A DNA stretch of 64,000 nucleotides. Source: Melitaea cinxia (lineage: Eukaryota > Arthropoda > Insecta > Lepidoptera > Nymphalidae). The notes beneath the pieces are model-generated. The model was not told where the DNA came from. It saw only the letters and a program-made list of their open reading frames with translations, and searched no databases. Position numbers and translations under genes: made by a program. The DNA lies in assembly GCF_905220565.1 (NCBI RefSeq), contig NC_059396.1:10575206-10639205 (forward strand), written 5' to 3'. Position 1 is the stretch's first letter. The number at the start of each line of letters is the position of its first letter. Positions 23,875-35,930 of the stretch are shown piece after piece.

Positions 23875-25167
23875 GTGAGTTGTGACTATGTTTTTTAGGA
23901 AGACTAATGTGCGTTCATGTCGGTGAATGAAAGAGAGATACAAAGACGTATAGTGGAGATAACGTAGTCATTGTATTTAGATTATTCGCCTATATGTTAT
24001 CTATCCATGTTTTTAAGTTAATTAAGAGCAAATGTGCGTGAGGCTTCGTTCGCTTCAGTGTTCTGGACAAAGGGCCTTTCAACGGGCGGTGCTTTTGACG
24101 TGTCCACGCAATTAGTTAATGTATAATTTGTCTGGACCATACACACAGGTATTGTTCTAACTTAAACAGGGAATCACGATTATTCTTAAATTGTTATAAT
24201 TTTAATTATTTTACTTCAAAATTGTATCTGAGCTTGTTATAACGAATATTACGGTCACACAATTCCTCTACTTCGATAGAAAAAAAGGTGCGATCACATA
24301 ATTCCTCTACTTTCATCGTACGAAATAAAAAGAGTCCGAAAAATGAAGTACATAGTTTCTTTCGTTGTATATTTATTAAGAATCGAGAAATGGTAAGACG
24401 CTTAGCATATACGTTTTATTCATAATAACGTACTGATAACAATGAATAGTGGGTAGACGAACATGAACGACGTCGGTATCTTTAAGAATGGATATACACG
24501 ATGATTTACGATACATTCCTTTAGGACGGACCTTCCAAGCTCCAACGCTGCGCTTGCGCCGTACGATGGGAACGAAATTAATCCACATTCGTTCGATGAC
24601 TGACAAACCTTTTTGTCACACTACTTAACCATTGTTTGAATTCCTTAAGCCGTTTGGTTTAGACTTTTTGAACATGCATTAGTCATCAACTGATATAAAA
24701 GGTAAAGGAATTAGTACTAAATACTTTGTAGGAAGATTAATATTCAGCTGTACTTATAAGTCGGTATTAAAAGTTATACCTAAAAGTCGCGTTTAGGTTT
24801 AAGAAGCCTCGTAAGCAACATTGGCAAAACGCCAATGCAATTGCAAAAGCTACTTTGTTGTGTGAATTCAAAGAGAATCGAACATGTAACAAACTAAGCC
24901 TATTATTGAGTAACTATCGTGAGAAACCCCCTGCGTAGAATAACACATTTTAGGGTCGCCTGTAAAATGGCGTCGTCTGATGATATTTGTTTTTCGTATT
25001 CCCATTCAAGGCGCTAATTGAATAACAACTAAGGAAAACGACGACCGTTCTAGTGAAGTGGTGAATAAATTTCTATCAATGTGACGACGTTGTGGGTTCG
25101 ATGTTTACACCTGGAACCGTATATTTGTATATTGTTTTGTAATGTTTCCGCGAATTTCACTCATTGT

Positions 25168-25303
25168 AATGAAACAACTTTTTCGGATTTTATCGCGGTT
25201 TCTTAGATTTTTTTACATGACCGACATTTAAGTTCTTTACAGCAACCATGGTCACGGGAGGAACCTAATAAAACGCGATAAAATCCGAAAAAGTTGTTTC
25301 ATT
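25168..25303. repeat. 30-bp perfect inverted repeat pair
   Basis: AATGAAACAACTTTTTCGGA...TCGCG (25168-25197) is repeated in exact inverse at 25274-25303. The 76-bp spacer contains GACCGACATTTAAG. Looks like the ends of a small MITE; no clear target duplication seen. Confidence 0.75.
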
Positions 25304-26081
25304 ATAACGTATATTTCTATTTTATACAAATATTTGTTTCTGGTCTGGCTTCCTGTGGGTTGTCGCAAAGTACGTGCGAATTTTAATTACTAATACCTAT
25401 AATTAAAAGTTCAACCATTGTTTATATAAAAAGTGTGTGCACGTCACACCCGGCTGAAATGAAACTTTTTAAAGTACGCTACGAGCGATTTTTTTCACCG
25501 AGAATATTAAATACTGTGTAATGTATTTTATCTCATTCTCTTCTATACATTTCTGTGTTTGTGTCTCTACCGTGACGCATTTTCATGTCATCGACTTTCA
25601 AATTTTAACGATTCTAAAAGTTTAAATAAAAAGTCTGTAATAGTCCAAAAGCAATTTCGGTACACTTTAATTAAACTCGGAAATGTTAAACTATATTCAT
25701 ATTTATAAACAGGAATGAAACCGATTCGGACATATTTATGTTATTTTCCGACCTAAATGCGTAATTGTTATTGCAACCGGATGTTGCACAGTACAGGAAC
25801 TGCCTAAAGTGTGTTGAGAGCTGACCGGAAGTCGAGTCGAGGGGGGCAGCTCGCAGGTACTCAGCGATGCCTCTAATGAACGGGGCAGGAGCGGCTTTAG
25901 GCTTCATTATGAATAATGCGCAATCAGTTCTTACCTGCTGGTAAAAACTAGAGAAATCGTTCAATTACTAGTCGCTGCGTTCAAAGGAGCCGACGTGTTT
26001 TGTGACGTTCTTGAATGATTTATAAATAATATTAATAATAAACACGTCTTAGAGACTCCATTCTATCTTTCCTTTGCTTTC

Positions 26082-26133
26082 TTTACCTGAACTATATGTT
26101 CAGGTAAATACCTGAACATATAGTTCAGGTAAA
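26082..26133. repeat. 25-bp perfect inverted repeat, 2-nt spacer
   Basis: TTTACCTGAACTATATGTTC plus AGGTA (26082-26106) and its exact inverse (26109-26133). Each arm is itself a dyad, ACCTGAAC-TATAT-GTTCAGGT, so four copies of GTTCAGGT or its complement lie in 52 bp. Confidence 0.8.
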
Positions 26134-28837
26134 TGGAAGTTTAATTATTTCATGTGTCAATAAACTTTTAATTTTTTAATAATAGCTGAGTCATTATATA
26201 AAAAAAGTTTATTGTAATGAAACTTTAAGTTTTGGACTGATATTTTTAATACATTGCTGTAATTCATCTCGTCATGCTATGTAATTTCGTATTGAGTTAC
26301 GAATATGTCTAAAGTTTCTTCGCTGAAATTTTAACTCCGACCACAGACATCATGTCTTTGCAAAAAATATCACGCTTCACGAAACATGCCAACCAGCTGT
26401 CAACCAGCGCTCGAAGATGAATAAAAACTTATTACCGACTGTAGTAGATAGCATATTCTCGAATGTTCGATTGTAAATAGACATGGTTGGTTAAAGTAAC
26501 ATAAAACTCGAATTGTTCTTCGCCATGAATCAAATTCGTTTTGAATGGAAGTCATAAAATTAAATTTATTCCCTTATTGGTGCACATACAGCAGACTAAA
26601 AATAACTACGACCACCTGGTGCACTCCGCTTTTAAGTTAAGAGTGCAGCAACATAATTTATGAGATTTAAACTCCACACAATGTAACCGCAAAATAACCC
26701 TTAACTATTTTTTCTAGTGAACAAATTGTCCCCGCGTGGCGGCGTCAAGAGTAACGGACTAAGACTAGGACAAAGAGTTGTTTACTTTTAAAAGGGGTAT
26801 ATAACAAATTGCTAAGACCCTCATCAGAATATCAATGAAATAAAATGTACTCATTGAGAAACCTTAGAGTGTATTGCGTGATACAAACGTTAATTTAAAA
26901 ACTACACATATGTTATACACTTAATTAGCATATGTTTTATTCTTTATATTTAATCAAAACTGTATCTTCTTAAAGTAATCTAAACCATCGATCGATAGCT
27001 ATTATTATAAATTAGTAAATTCTTCGAAACGACTATTGCACTTGCAACTTGGAATCAATTATCTTTTGTATTTTACAAAACAATTGTAATTTCGTTCGTA
27101 GTTTTAAACCTTATTATATTCAATTATCATAGTTTTTAAACGAATTAAATATTTTAAAAATACTATAAATCATAAATTCGCAACGTGGGAGTTCTTGCTA
27201 GATGTTAATCGGATTTTCTCTATGAATTAAGTTGATCGAATTCCCTTCAAGAAAACATTTAGCCACATCGACAGACAAAGACCTTAACTCACCCTTTTTA
27301 TAAAATAAATGTATACCTACTCTATAATACTTACATTTCACTGAGAATATACGTTTAACTCACAAACATAAAAAAAATAATGAATGTATTTTGAGCACAA
27401 TATTACGATATTAATAAATAATGTCGATATAAATAATGTTTATAGTGTTCATTAATTTTATTACATAGGTATATGTAATGAGGATCTATACCAGTGTAAT
27501 TAAGTTTTTTTTTAACTTACTTTATGAGTTTTATAGCAAAAGTAGGCAGTGTTTTTTTAAATGTTAACAGATTCTATAACAGTGCCTTCGTTGATTACAA
27601 AAGTCTGCCTTAAAAAAAAGCTTACACAGTATAAAGAAAAAGTTTAGCAAATTGAAACAGGTTACTTAAACAAATTGCGGCGACTAGCGGAGTTGATAAA
27701 TTCTCGACGGGATTAAAGAACATATTACTCGTACATCTTCACTGTCATCTTCACAAATTTTGTTTTATTTTTAAGATACTGGACATAGTCACATTATATT
27801 AGGTGTGTTTACATTTCAGTAAATTGTGAAAAAAGTCGACATAAACATGTCATTAATATGAACCAGCAACAATTAGTTTGTAACAATAACTTAAAAAGGC
27901 ATAATTTTCGAAAAACAGGTTATCCACTGTATACTTTATAGAGAATACTTTTACTAAAATTCTTTAAAGTCATTGTTGGTACACTCAGTAAGCCCCCTCG
28001 AGTGCTGGCGGGCGTGACTTATTGGCGCGATGGCAGCATAGCTATCATCAGCACCTTTTCTCTGAGTTTCGTTGACAGTTTGACACCGCCATCAATTAAC
28101 TTTTCAGTAGTTTATACAGCAACATAATCAAAAACATTCTTTCGCTTTAGTAATGCGTACTACGAGGTGTAATTATTAGTTGATATTTTTTTTTGGCTCT
28201 CAACCCAAAAGGTGCCAACACGAAACTCACCATGAAATGCTCGAGAATTTCATGTTTCACTGCCCAATAGCCACATCATGATATGTCTTGGCCAGATCAA
28301 TGATACGAAATTGTTTGTCGATATCGTAACGAGCAAATAAACGCGCGGATTGTTCATAAATTGGCCAAGATTATTTGATCATATCGTAAAAACCTTTGCA
28401 ATTCCAAAAAAAGAATATCTGTTCTGAGTCGAATCTCAGAGCCCAAAACCTCCATTATTTAAAATATAATTAAACTAGAATTTAACTTTAATAACTAAAC
28501 GTGTCTATTAAATGAATCAAACTCTTAAAACTAAACATAAATTGACTATACTTCTAATATTATTAATTACTAATCTTAGATAAACAGCTTAAAGCCATTT
28601 AAACTGGCACTCTCAGCGTCACTGAGCGTCAGCATCGGTTGTTTCACATGATTTCGCTCCTCATATTTTTTTCATATCACGGACTTTTTATCGTTTTTAA
28701 GGAGTAATCTCAAAATCATACTTTTTCAAAATACTAAACTTTAGATAAAGTTTTATTGCTTCTGGCCTATTCGGGTAAAAATAACTATGTACGATCTATT
28801 CACCCATCCTCAATATACTTTAACTTTGTTCAATAAA

Positions 28838-29120
28838 TGTACTGTGTGGCTACGGTACTAAAGAATATAGCCACCCCTTCTCTTGGGTGTCGTAAGAGGC
28901 GACTAAGGGATAACATTGTTCCGCTACCACCTTGGAACTTAAAAAGCCGAACCGGTGGCGGGATAACCGTCCAACTGCTGGCGTTGAAATACACAGGCCG
29001 AAGACAGGCAGCAGCGTCTTCGGTGCGACAAAGACAGCCCTGCGGTCACCAACCCGCCTGCCCAGCGTGGTGACTATGGGCAAAACACATGAGTTTACGT
29101 TATTTTTGCAGTGGACCTAC
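28838..29120 (-). repeat. Repeat C copy 2
   Basis: Minus-strand copy: GTGTGGCTACGGTACTAAAG, GGTGTCGTAAGAGGCGACTA, CCAACCCGCCTGCCCAGCG, GGGCAAAACACATGAG. It is the reverse of the copies at 33846 and 48175. Confidence 0.8.
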
Positions 29121-30604
29121 CTACCTTGAAATAAAAAAAAAATAAAAATAAAAATTTTCATGTATTTAGAGTAAAAAAGGACATGGGTTCATAAGCCCGT
29201 GGATGTATATGACTTGTAAATAAAAAAAAAAAAGCAGTGGACTGAATAGGCTGTAATGATGATTGTTCAATTAAACACTACAACTTAAAATATTTTGTGT
29301 CTTATTTGATTTTTAACTTACACCCTATTGACGGGACCACGCCTAATACATCGATGTACGCCGGCGGCATGGGGGGTAAAAGGGTAACTAATTGAGTTAC
29401 GCTCATTGTCCCGTTACATTCTGTGATAGGTGCTCAGATAGTATACGGAGTAAAATGCGTGAGATAAATGCGGCGCAAGCCGAATCTATCTATATTCCAT
29501 ATACTATCACTCGATTTTATCCTATACGTTCGAGGAGGTGTTTTGTTATGACGTTGTCACGTTAAGCTATCGTCTTCAAACCAACTTTACAGACAATCAA
29601 ATTTTTATGATATGGCCAATTGTGTATGACAAAATCGTTAAACCGTGAAGGTTTAACGATCTGGTCAAATTTAGTTGGCAACTTCAAAGTGAGTGAGTGT
29701 ATAGATATAATATGTAAAATAATGTGTAATTCGGATTTCATCTTTTTTTCATGCCCTGCTATCAAATTGTAATACATGCGAATTCCTTAGATAAAATAAA
29801 ATGGTAGCTGAACCATATCATATATACGAGTATATTTGAATTAAGTTTGAAAAAAATTGAAGGTTAAAATAATTTTTAGTTTCGAACGAAATATATCGTG
29901 CAGTATAACGATTTGTCATTTGAAACTACATTAATGATGCCTACGAGTAAATTGATAGTATTTTTAGATTACTTACAAATCGAAAAAGCCTCTAGACAAG
30001 CCTAAAAACTGTAAAAATATTTCATGACACGTTACGTTTGGAGTAATTTTGAATTTTTTTTAAAGATAACTAACATTAAGATAAGTGGTTATGGTTTTAT
30101 TACTCATCGGTAAACCTACGTAAATTTCTTAATTATAATTGTAAAATTGGTTGTTAGGCAGTCGATTATAATTTCTTTTGTTACAGCTGGCAGACGCTCT
30201 CATTAACTTGTACTAAAGTAGAATTTAAGAAGCTAATTGCGATGGTATGGCCGGTATGGTAAATTTAGCGAGCGTTATTACGAAATACAATACCAATTCG
30301 TCCTAATCCGATTAACTTCGTTAAAGGCAGTTCCTTGCTGTTTACCATAGTCAAAATGTTTCGCACGATATGTGTTCCGTACAAAGTGTGGAAAATATAC
30401 CTAATGTATAAGACTTATGAGATAAAGGGATGGTAACTTGTAGGTTATATTTATTTGTTTAATCCAAATTCAATATACGAAATCAAATCTATGATTATAA
30501 ATTGTATCTTTGTTTAGACAAATGTCGAATTAAAAAAGCTTACATTTGTTTAAAAAAAGGTTTTCTTTAAGAAAAAAAAGGCAAGTAAGACGTATCTCTG
30601 TAAA
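29121..30604. other. non-coding, no feature seen
   Basis: A GC-richer segment at 29330-29530 resembles no family I know. The rest is AT-rich. Confidence 0.4.
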
Positions 30605-30900
30605 TTAGGCTTCAGCCTGTAATATCCCACTGCTGGGCATAGGTCTTTTTCCAAATGTAGGAGAGCCAAAGCCTAATCCACCACGCTACTCCAATGCGGG
30701 TTGGTGGATATATTCCCTACTATAAGTAACGATCGCTATCAGGTGTACACGATAACAACCGGGACCGACAGGTTAACGTGGTACCCAGACCACGCAAACA
30801 TCTGCATGGCCAATACAAATGTTTGTCATGTGCGGGGATCGAACCGCCAGCGCAACAGCCACAAACCAATGGCTGTGACCGTTGCACCAACGCGCCATCG
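30605..30900 (-). mobile_element. SINE B copy 3
   Basis: Minus-strand copy with tail (CAGCCTGTAATATCCCACTG at 30614 is its inverse), body, and tRNA-like head. The B box GGTTCGATCCCCGC is altered to a form with a small deletion near 30840. The middle (about 30780) lacks the LINE-shared GGTCTCCCC block. Confidence 0.75.
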
Positions 30901-31376
30901 ATAATAAAATTGGCTACTGGTAAATTTTAACGTTTATTACACTAAACTAACTATAATTTTTCAGGTTTTACCTAACTGAACCATATTATTGTCTTATTTA
31001 TTTCATTGATATCGATATGTTACGTTACAACTGTTTATATAATGATAAAAATAGTTTTTTTACAAATGCTCAGTCAAAAGACGACAAAACTCACGACACT
31101 CACGTTCGTTGTAACGACTTTTTGTTTGCATGTAAAAGGCATTGTCATTTTGTAATGAGTTGTCAGTTCTTGTAAAACTACCTAATTTAAGAAACAAAAT
31201 ATTTCCCTATTAGGTAGCGTGACCTGCTTTGTTATACCTTACATTATTTCTTAGTTATAAAATTAAAGCTTAGGCTTTTCTCGCTGGTTTTAACTGACTG
31301 AAAAAATGTCAACTAATATCCCGAAGAAATAGTATTAGTAATAGAATTTTTTTTGTCTTCCTTAGAAGGACCGGAC
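30901..31376. other. non-coding, no feature seen
   Basis: AT-rich sequence; nothing supported. Confidence 0.4.
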
Positions 31377-31471
31377 CAGGCATGCCTGATCAGGACTAGA
31401 TAAGGCATGTAACGCAGATTGATTGGTCTGGACCTGATCAGGATGAGATGAGATTTCCTGATCGGGTCCAG
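31377..31471. repeat. cluster of CCTGATCAGG palindromes and a hairpin
   Basis: CAGGCATGCCTG (31377-31388), CCTGATCAGG (31385-31394 and 31433-31442) and CCTGATCGGG (31457-31466). CTGGACCTGATCAGG (31428-31442) pairs with 31457-31471 with one mismatch around a 14-nt loop. It abuts the inverted duplication that starts at 31475. Confidence 0.6.
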
Positions 31472-31474
31472 ATA

Positions 31475-31781
31475 CTACGACCGAGTGCATCGAAGGTGAA
31501 AATAATATTACATTACGTGCTGGTATTATAAGGGAAGTTTTTCGTTCGTTATAATTTACAGGACAATAAATTTGAGGAAAATATTGCAGTAGAGCAAATT
31601 AAAATCTATTTGATTTATAATCTATCTATTTGCAAGGAATGAAACATAATTGAAGATTAGGGAAGGTAAACAGGATTGATAAAATAAATTAAATTGAAAA
31701 AAAAATCAAAAAAATCACTATTCACATTTTTATTCTTGTCACTTGTCATTTTAAAGTTTTTCGTAATGACTAGAGTACTCT
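31475..31781 (+). repeat. left arm of a 3.6-kb-spaced inverted duplication
   Basis: From CTACGACCGAGTGCATCGAA to GTAATGACTAGAGTACTCT. The inverse is found at 35421-35707 at high identity, differing mainly by small indels in the poly-A/T tract and the stretch TTCACATTTTTATTC. No ORF in either. Confidence 0.85.
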
Positions 31782-31946
31782 ATGTTGCTGAAAGTTTGTT
31801 ATTGCTGCCGTCCATATTATATAGCATATAACATCCCTAAATAAATAGGCTATCTTACGCAAAAATATTATTATAAATTGGTCTTGTAGGCCCCCAGAGT
31901 TTTTTATAGGTACTGACTACAATTAACAACGAAAGTATTTGTTAAC

Positions 31947-32463
31947 AAGTAATGAATACAAATTCTAAACATTTTTAATATCATATCAAAAATCGACCGT
32001 TCCATTCCATTGGCTAGAGCACCGACACGGTCAGTCGTAGATGCAGGTTCGATGCCCGCTGGAAGGGTCGATTTTTGATATGATATTAAAAAATGTTAAG
32101 AATTTCCTAATGTGTGGGTAACACAAAAATAAAATCATACAAATTAAAAATAGCACGGTGTCGTCTCCTGTCAAAGATTTTCATTGTAATAAGAAACTTT
32201 GAATAGTTACGGGTTTCTGTAAAGAACTCACTATAGACGGTGCCACGGTTCGCTTAGACCAAATATAAAATCATCATATCGAAAATTTCGATCTAGTGAG
32301 TACATCGTTCCATAGCTTAATTGGCTAGAGCACCGACACGGTCAGTCGGAGATGCGGGTTCGATCCCGGCTGGAACGGTCGATTTTTGATATGATATTAA
32401 AAAATGTTTAGAATTTCCTAATGTGTGGGTAACACAAAAATAAAACCATACAAAGTAATGAAT
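31947..32463 (+). mobile_element. composite of two tRNA-derived SINE units in an 11-bp direct repeat
   Basis: AAGTAATGAAT at 31947-31957 recurs at 32453-32463, as expected for a target-site duplication. Between the copies are two tRNA-like heads (from 31998 and 32306), each followed by the same body: GTCGATTTTTGATATGATAT, a poly-A-rich run, GAATTTCCTAATGTGTGGGT, AACACAAAAATAAAA. The first head is also preceded by an inverted copy of the body (31961-31998 against 32066-32104), making a 38-bp foldback. Confidence 0.7.
32306..32378 (+). pseudogene. tRNA-Thr-like SINE head
   Basis: Folds as a cloverleaf: acceptor CGTTCCA/TGGAACG perfect, D stem GCTT/GAGC, anticodon stem CCGAC/GTCGG perfect, anticodon position GGT, T arm around TTCGATC with one stem mismatch. 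Position 33 is C where functional tRNAs have U, and the unit is fused to a repeated body, so this is a SINE head rather than a tRNA gene. The B box GGGTTCGATCCC remains intact. Confidence 0.7.
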
Positions 32464-33845
32464 GCTTAAAATTACTTTTAAAGTTATTTATTTAACAGTT
32501 GCGTAAGGTAGCTGTTTCGAGTATGCCATGCTCAAGTATATGTGCGTATGATGTCACGGTGGGTTTCAACATTTTTGGTAACAAACAAAGCCGCGAACAG
32601 CCTCGCTTAGGGCCATTGTGCTCCCATTTCCAGAACAAACAATTAGTGTTATTCAGTTTATAAATTTACTGTAATTTACTTGCATTTTTCATTTAAACGA
32701 TCGGCCATCAACCCTAAATTTTTCTCAACAATCGGCGCTCATTAAGAAGTGAACCGGTGAATGTATCTTTTACTCGGCCCCTATAAATAACTAGTAAGGA
32801 TTTAATTTAATTGAAACACGCCATGAAATGCAACTCTTAACGAAGACAAATAGAATTTTGATTATAACTTTCGTCGTTTATTGACGTCGGTATATCATTC
32901 TCTATATTAAGTAAATTGTTTTTTTTTAAAGCTTGCTGAGCATATCTAACTATTTGGATATATTTAATAATACATGAACAAAAAAAATTGTACCCCTTTT
33001 ACGAAAAGTGCGAGGACGAAGGAGTATGAAATTTCGCCCATTTATAGTTTAAATAAAGAAAGAGTGCGGAATGCTATTTTTTTAATTATGCATAAACATA
33101 CATTAAATCAAATAAAAAAGCATTATACTTACTACAACGTATTTGATGCACACACGCATATAATTATACTCTTTGACAACAGAACCTTAAACAATGCTGA
33201 AACTTATAATTTAAATTAATTATGGTCGAATTTCGTCATTACATATAAAATTTATAATTATTAAATATACAATTTTATAATCATTAACAAAACTTTATCG
33301 AGTTCCGTCAAAATTATGAAAAATTATTTTATGATTCCCTAATTACTAGTTTTAAAGATGTTCTGTTAGTCTGCGATGTAACATACCGCTACTTATTTTT
33401 ACAAATATTATTTAATCAAACGATAGTTCATGAGTATTGAGAAACACACAAATATTACAGTGACTGTGGTGTGGTCTGCGAGTGTGGTACTCACGACACG
33501 GGTGGTCTTCAAATGGAAATGTTTAGTCGTCGATAAAATTATTAGCGGGCTTCATACTGGTAAAAAGAGGAATTAGACAAGCATATACTAAAAATACTTG
33601 CACTCAAGTTTTACTGTTATTATTTCGCAAGCAGATGTGGCTGAACATCTGTATCAACAGCTGCATGATTTTGATTACATTAACAGTAACAGAAAAAGTT
33701 TAGATTTAAAATTTGTAAGTATATACAATTGCTCTCCTTGTAATTTCGACTACTTAAATATTTTTTTAGCTTTTTTAAGGAAATTGTTGTTTGCAATAAC
33801 GTGTCTCCAATGATTCTGCTTTCTTAACGTAGACGGTGGGCTTTA
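32464..33845. other. non-coding, no feature seen
   Basis: AT-rich. ORFs at 32974-33219 and 33598-33813 show no recognisable domain or coding signature. Confidence 0.4.
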
Positions 33846-34190
33846 CATTACAGCCTATACAGTCCACTGCTGGACATAGGCCTCCACAAGTTTACGCTAA
33901 AAATAACGTGAACTCATGTGTTTTGCCCATAGTCACCACGCTGGGCAGGCAGGTTGGTGACCGCAGTACTGGCTTTGTCGCACCGAAGACGCTGCTGCCC
34001 GTCTTCGGCCTGTGTATTTCAAAGCCAGCAGTTGGATGGTTATCCCGCCATCGGTCGGCTTCTTAAGTTCCAAGATGGTTGTGGAACCTTGTTATCCCTT
34101 AGTCGCCTCTTACGACACCCACGGGAAGAGAGGGGGTGGCTAAATTCTTTAGTGCCGTAGCCACACAGCACGTGCCGTAGCCACACAGCA
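33846..34190 (+). repeat. Repeat C copy 3 (near full length)
   Basis: TACAGCCTATACAGTCCACT through CAGTTGGATGGTTATCCCGC and GTCGCCTCTTACGACACCCA to the GCCGTAGCCACACAGCA end, the last about 20 bp of which are duplicated in tandem. Its start resembles the RTE tail at 37392, so it is probably a non-coding LINE 3' end. Confidence 0.8.
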
Positions 34191-35420
34191 GGGCTTTAAT
34201 ATGGAATATTTTTTATACTTCTTAATCAAAAATATAAATGATTACGATTTTGTTAACTGTACATACTAGGTATAAGTAAAATAGGTTCCACTGCAATGCC
34301 TTTCTAGTAGACTTTTTAATTTTAATGTCTTTGCAAATTCAGACATCCTTTTGTACTTAAAGTGGACTTTCACATCACCAAATACAGGTACAATTTATGT
34401 CAGTGATTCCTAAATCGAAGTAACAAATAGCTATGCAGACTAAACATCCGCCATGTTACCTACATTTTACTTACGTTTGTAATAAAGTACGACATTTGAG
34501 GCGGAATTAATTTGATTTAATTTAAAAGGTGCTAGCAATTTTTGATTGTCACGCACCCAATAATTACATGTTGGTTCAATTGTTTGATAAGGGGTTTATA
34601 TTAATAATTAATGCAAGCCATTAACGTAAAACACATAAATTACTAGATGTATGTATCGGAATATCGATAATGGTATGCTCCGCGACCTCTGTCATTTGTT
34701 TCATTATCTGAGGTTCTTAGAAAGTTTCTTCGATTCTCTATTGCGAAATAACTGTTTATTTGTTGTGCTGTTTAATTTAGACAAGCCTAGAAAACTACTT
34801 TTACAAAGTTTGTCCATTAACATAATTAACTTCCTAAAGTTGGATAGCAATTTATTTAAGTTCAGTGGGGTTGTATCTCTGCGCAATACAGTTTCGTGTG
34901 ACATGCACTCACTATAAAACTTGTGGGTAAAACTCTATTGCTTGTCCGTCTTTTATTTATTTATGCAACTACGAAAATTATTGCCAGATACATGTGTATT
35001 TCCTGTATCTTATTATTAGAATAAATTAAAAAAAAATGATATTTATTCTGTAGTTCATTAGTAAAATTACATTACAATTATATGAATTATTGTACCTAGT
35101 TAAACCTACCTACCCACCTACCTACCTAGTTAACTCTTAAAGAATCAATATTAGGCCCAAGGGAGTAAAACAACCGGCTCTGAATCTCAGCGATTCTGAG
35201 AGTGACATTTTACAGGGTTTTTAGCTATATATGTAAAATATAGATATGACAGTATACCAGCATTTACTGTACATTTACGAATAGCAAGTCAATTACAATT
35301 ACAAACATTGTATATTTAGATTTAAATATTTTATTATTTTAATTAATTAGGTCTAATCGATAATAATGATTACTTTAACTGAACATTTTAATATTTAAAT
35401 ATCACGGTAATCTTTCTTAA
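34191..35420. other. non-coding; CCTA microsatellite
   Basis: AT-rich with a short ACCTACCTACCC-type microsatellite near 35100-35128. Confidence 0.4.
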
Positions 35421-35707
35421 AGAGTACTCTAGTCATTACGAAAAAGTTTAAAATGACAAGTGACAGTGTTTTTTGTTTTTTTTTTTAATTTAATTTATTT
35501 TATCAATCCTGTTTACGTTTCCTAATCTTCAATTATGTTTCATTCCTTGCAAACAGATAGATTATAAATCAAATAGATTTTAATTTGCTCTACTGCAATA
35601 TTTTCCTCAAATTTATTGTCCTGTAAATTATAACGAATGAAAAACTTCCCTTATAATACCAGCACGTAATGTAATATTATTTTCACCTTCGATGCACTCG
35701 GTCGTAG
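35421..35707 (-). repeat. right arm of the inverted duplication (partner 31475-31781)
   Basis: From AGAGTACTCTAGTCATTACG to GCACTCGGTCGTAG, the inverse of the left arm. The initiator tRNA gene lies 150 bp to its right, outside the duplicated block. Confidence 0.85.
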
Positions 35708-35845
35708 TTTTGGTACCCTCCCTGCGTGATAGGGACTGACCTTTCAAATAATAAAAGGGGATTGTTATTATTATGTAGACACGATATTACTGTTTACGTT
35801 TTAAGGTATAAATTAAAATTTGAGCTTAATAACAAAACCGAAAAT

Positions 35846-35852
35846 AAAAAAA
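35846..35852 (-). terminator. pol III terminator of the tRNA-iMet gene
   Basis: Seven consecutive T on the minus strand, six nucleotides beyond the mature 3' end of the tRNA, matching the established RNA polymerase III oligo-T terminator. Confidence 0.8.
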
Positions 35853-35858
35853 TTATGA

Positions 35859-35930
35859 TAGCAGAGCGTGGTTTCGATCCACGGACCTCTGGGTTATGGG
35901 CCCAGCACGCTTCCACTGCGCCACTCTGCT
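35859..35930 (-). tRNA. initiator tRNA-Met (CAT)
   Basis: 72 nt on the minus strand, starting AGCAGAGTGGCGCAGTGGAA. Acceptor stem AGCAGAG/CTCTGCT is perfect with A as discriminator. The anticodon CAT (35896-35898) sits under the GGG/CCC stem pairs (GGGCCCATAACCC) typical of initiators. The T arm reads CGTGGATCGAAACCACG, with A instead of T at position 54, the eukaryotic initiator hallmark, and a perfect 5-bp stem. No intron. It starts protein synthesis by delivering methionine to the small ribosomal subunit. Internal A and B boxes are intact and an oligo-T terminator follows, so it should be an active gene. It sits in non-coding DNA, opposite in orientation to the protein gene exons around it. 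Confidence 0.95.

Larger units (their letters stand above)
23875..28837. other. gene-free stretch with isolated inverted repeats
   Basis: About 5 kb without a supported gene. A GC-richer patch at 25780-25940 has overlapping ORFs on both strands but no consistent splice frame. Two striking inverted repeats (25168-25303 and 26082-26133) are listed separately. Confidence 0.4.

Noticed and set aside
24376..24606. 76-codon minus-strand ORF with fairly even codon use
   Set aside because: No recognisable domain, no splice signals, and adjacent short direct repeats suggest non-coding DNA.
25686..25964. 92-codon minus-strand ORF and GC-rich patch
   Set aside because: Several frames are open on both strands and splice signals do not agree with any one frame.
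28837..29129. Overlapping ORFs on both strands
   Set aside because: They fall entirely within Repeat C.
32306..32378. A second functional tRNA gene (Thr, GGT)
   Set aside because: C at position 33, a mismatch in the T stem and fusion to a repeated body mark it as a SINE head.
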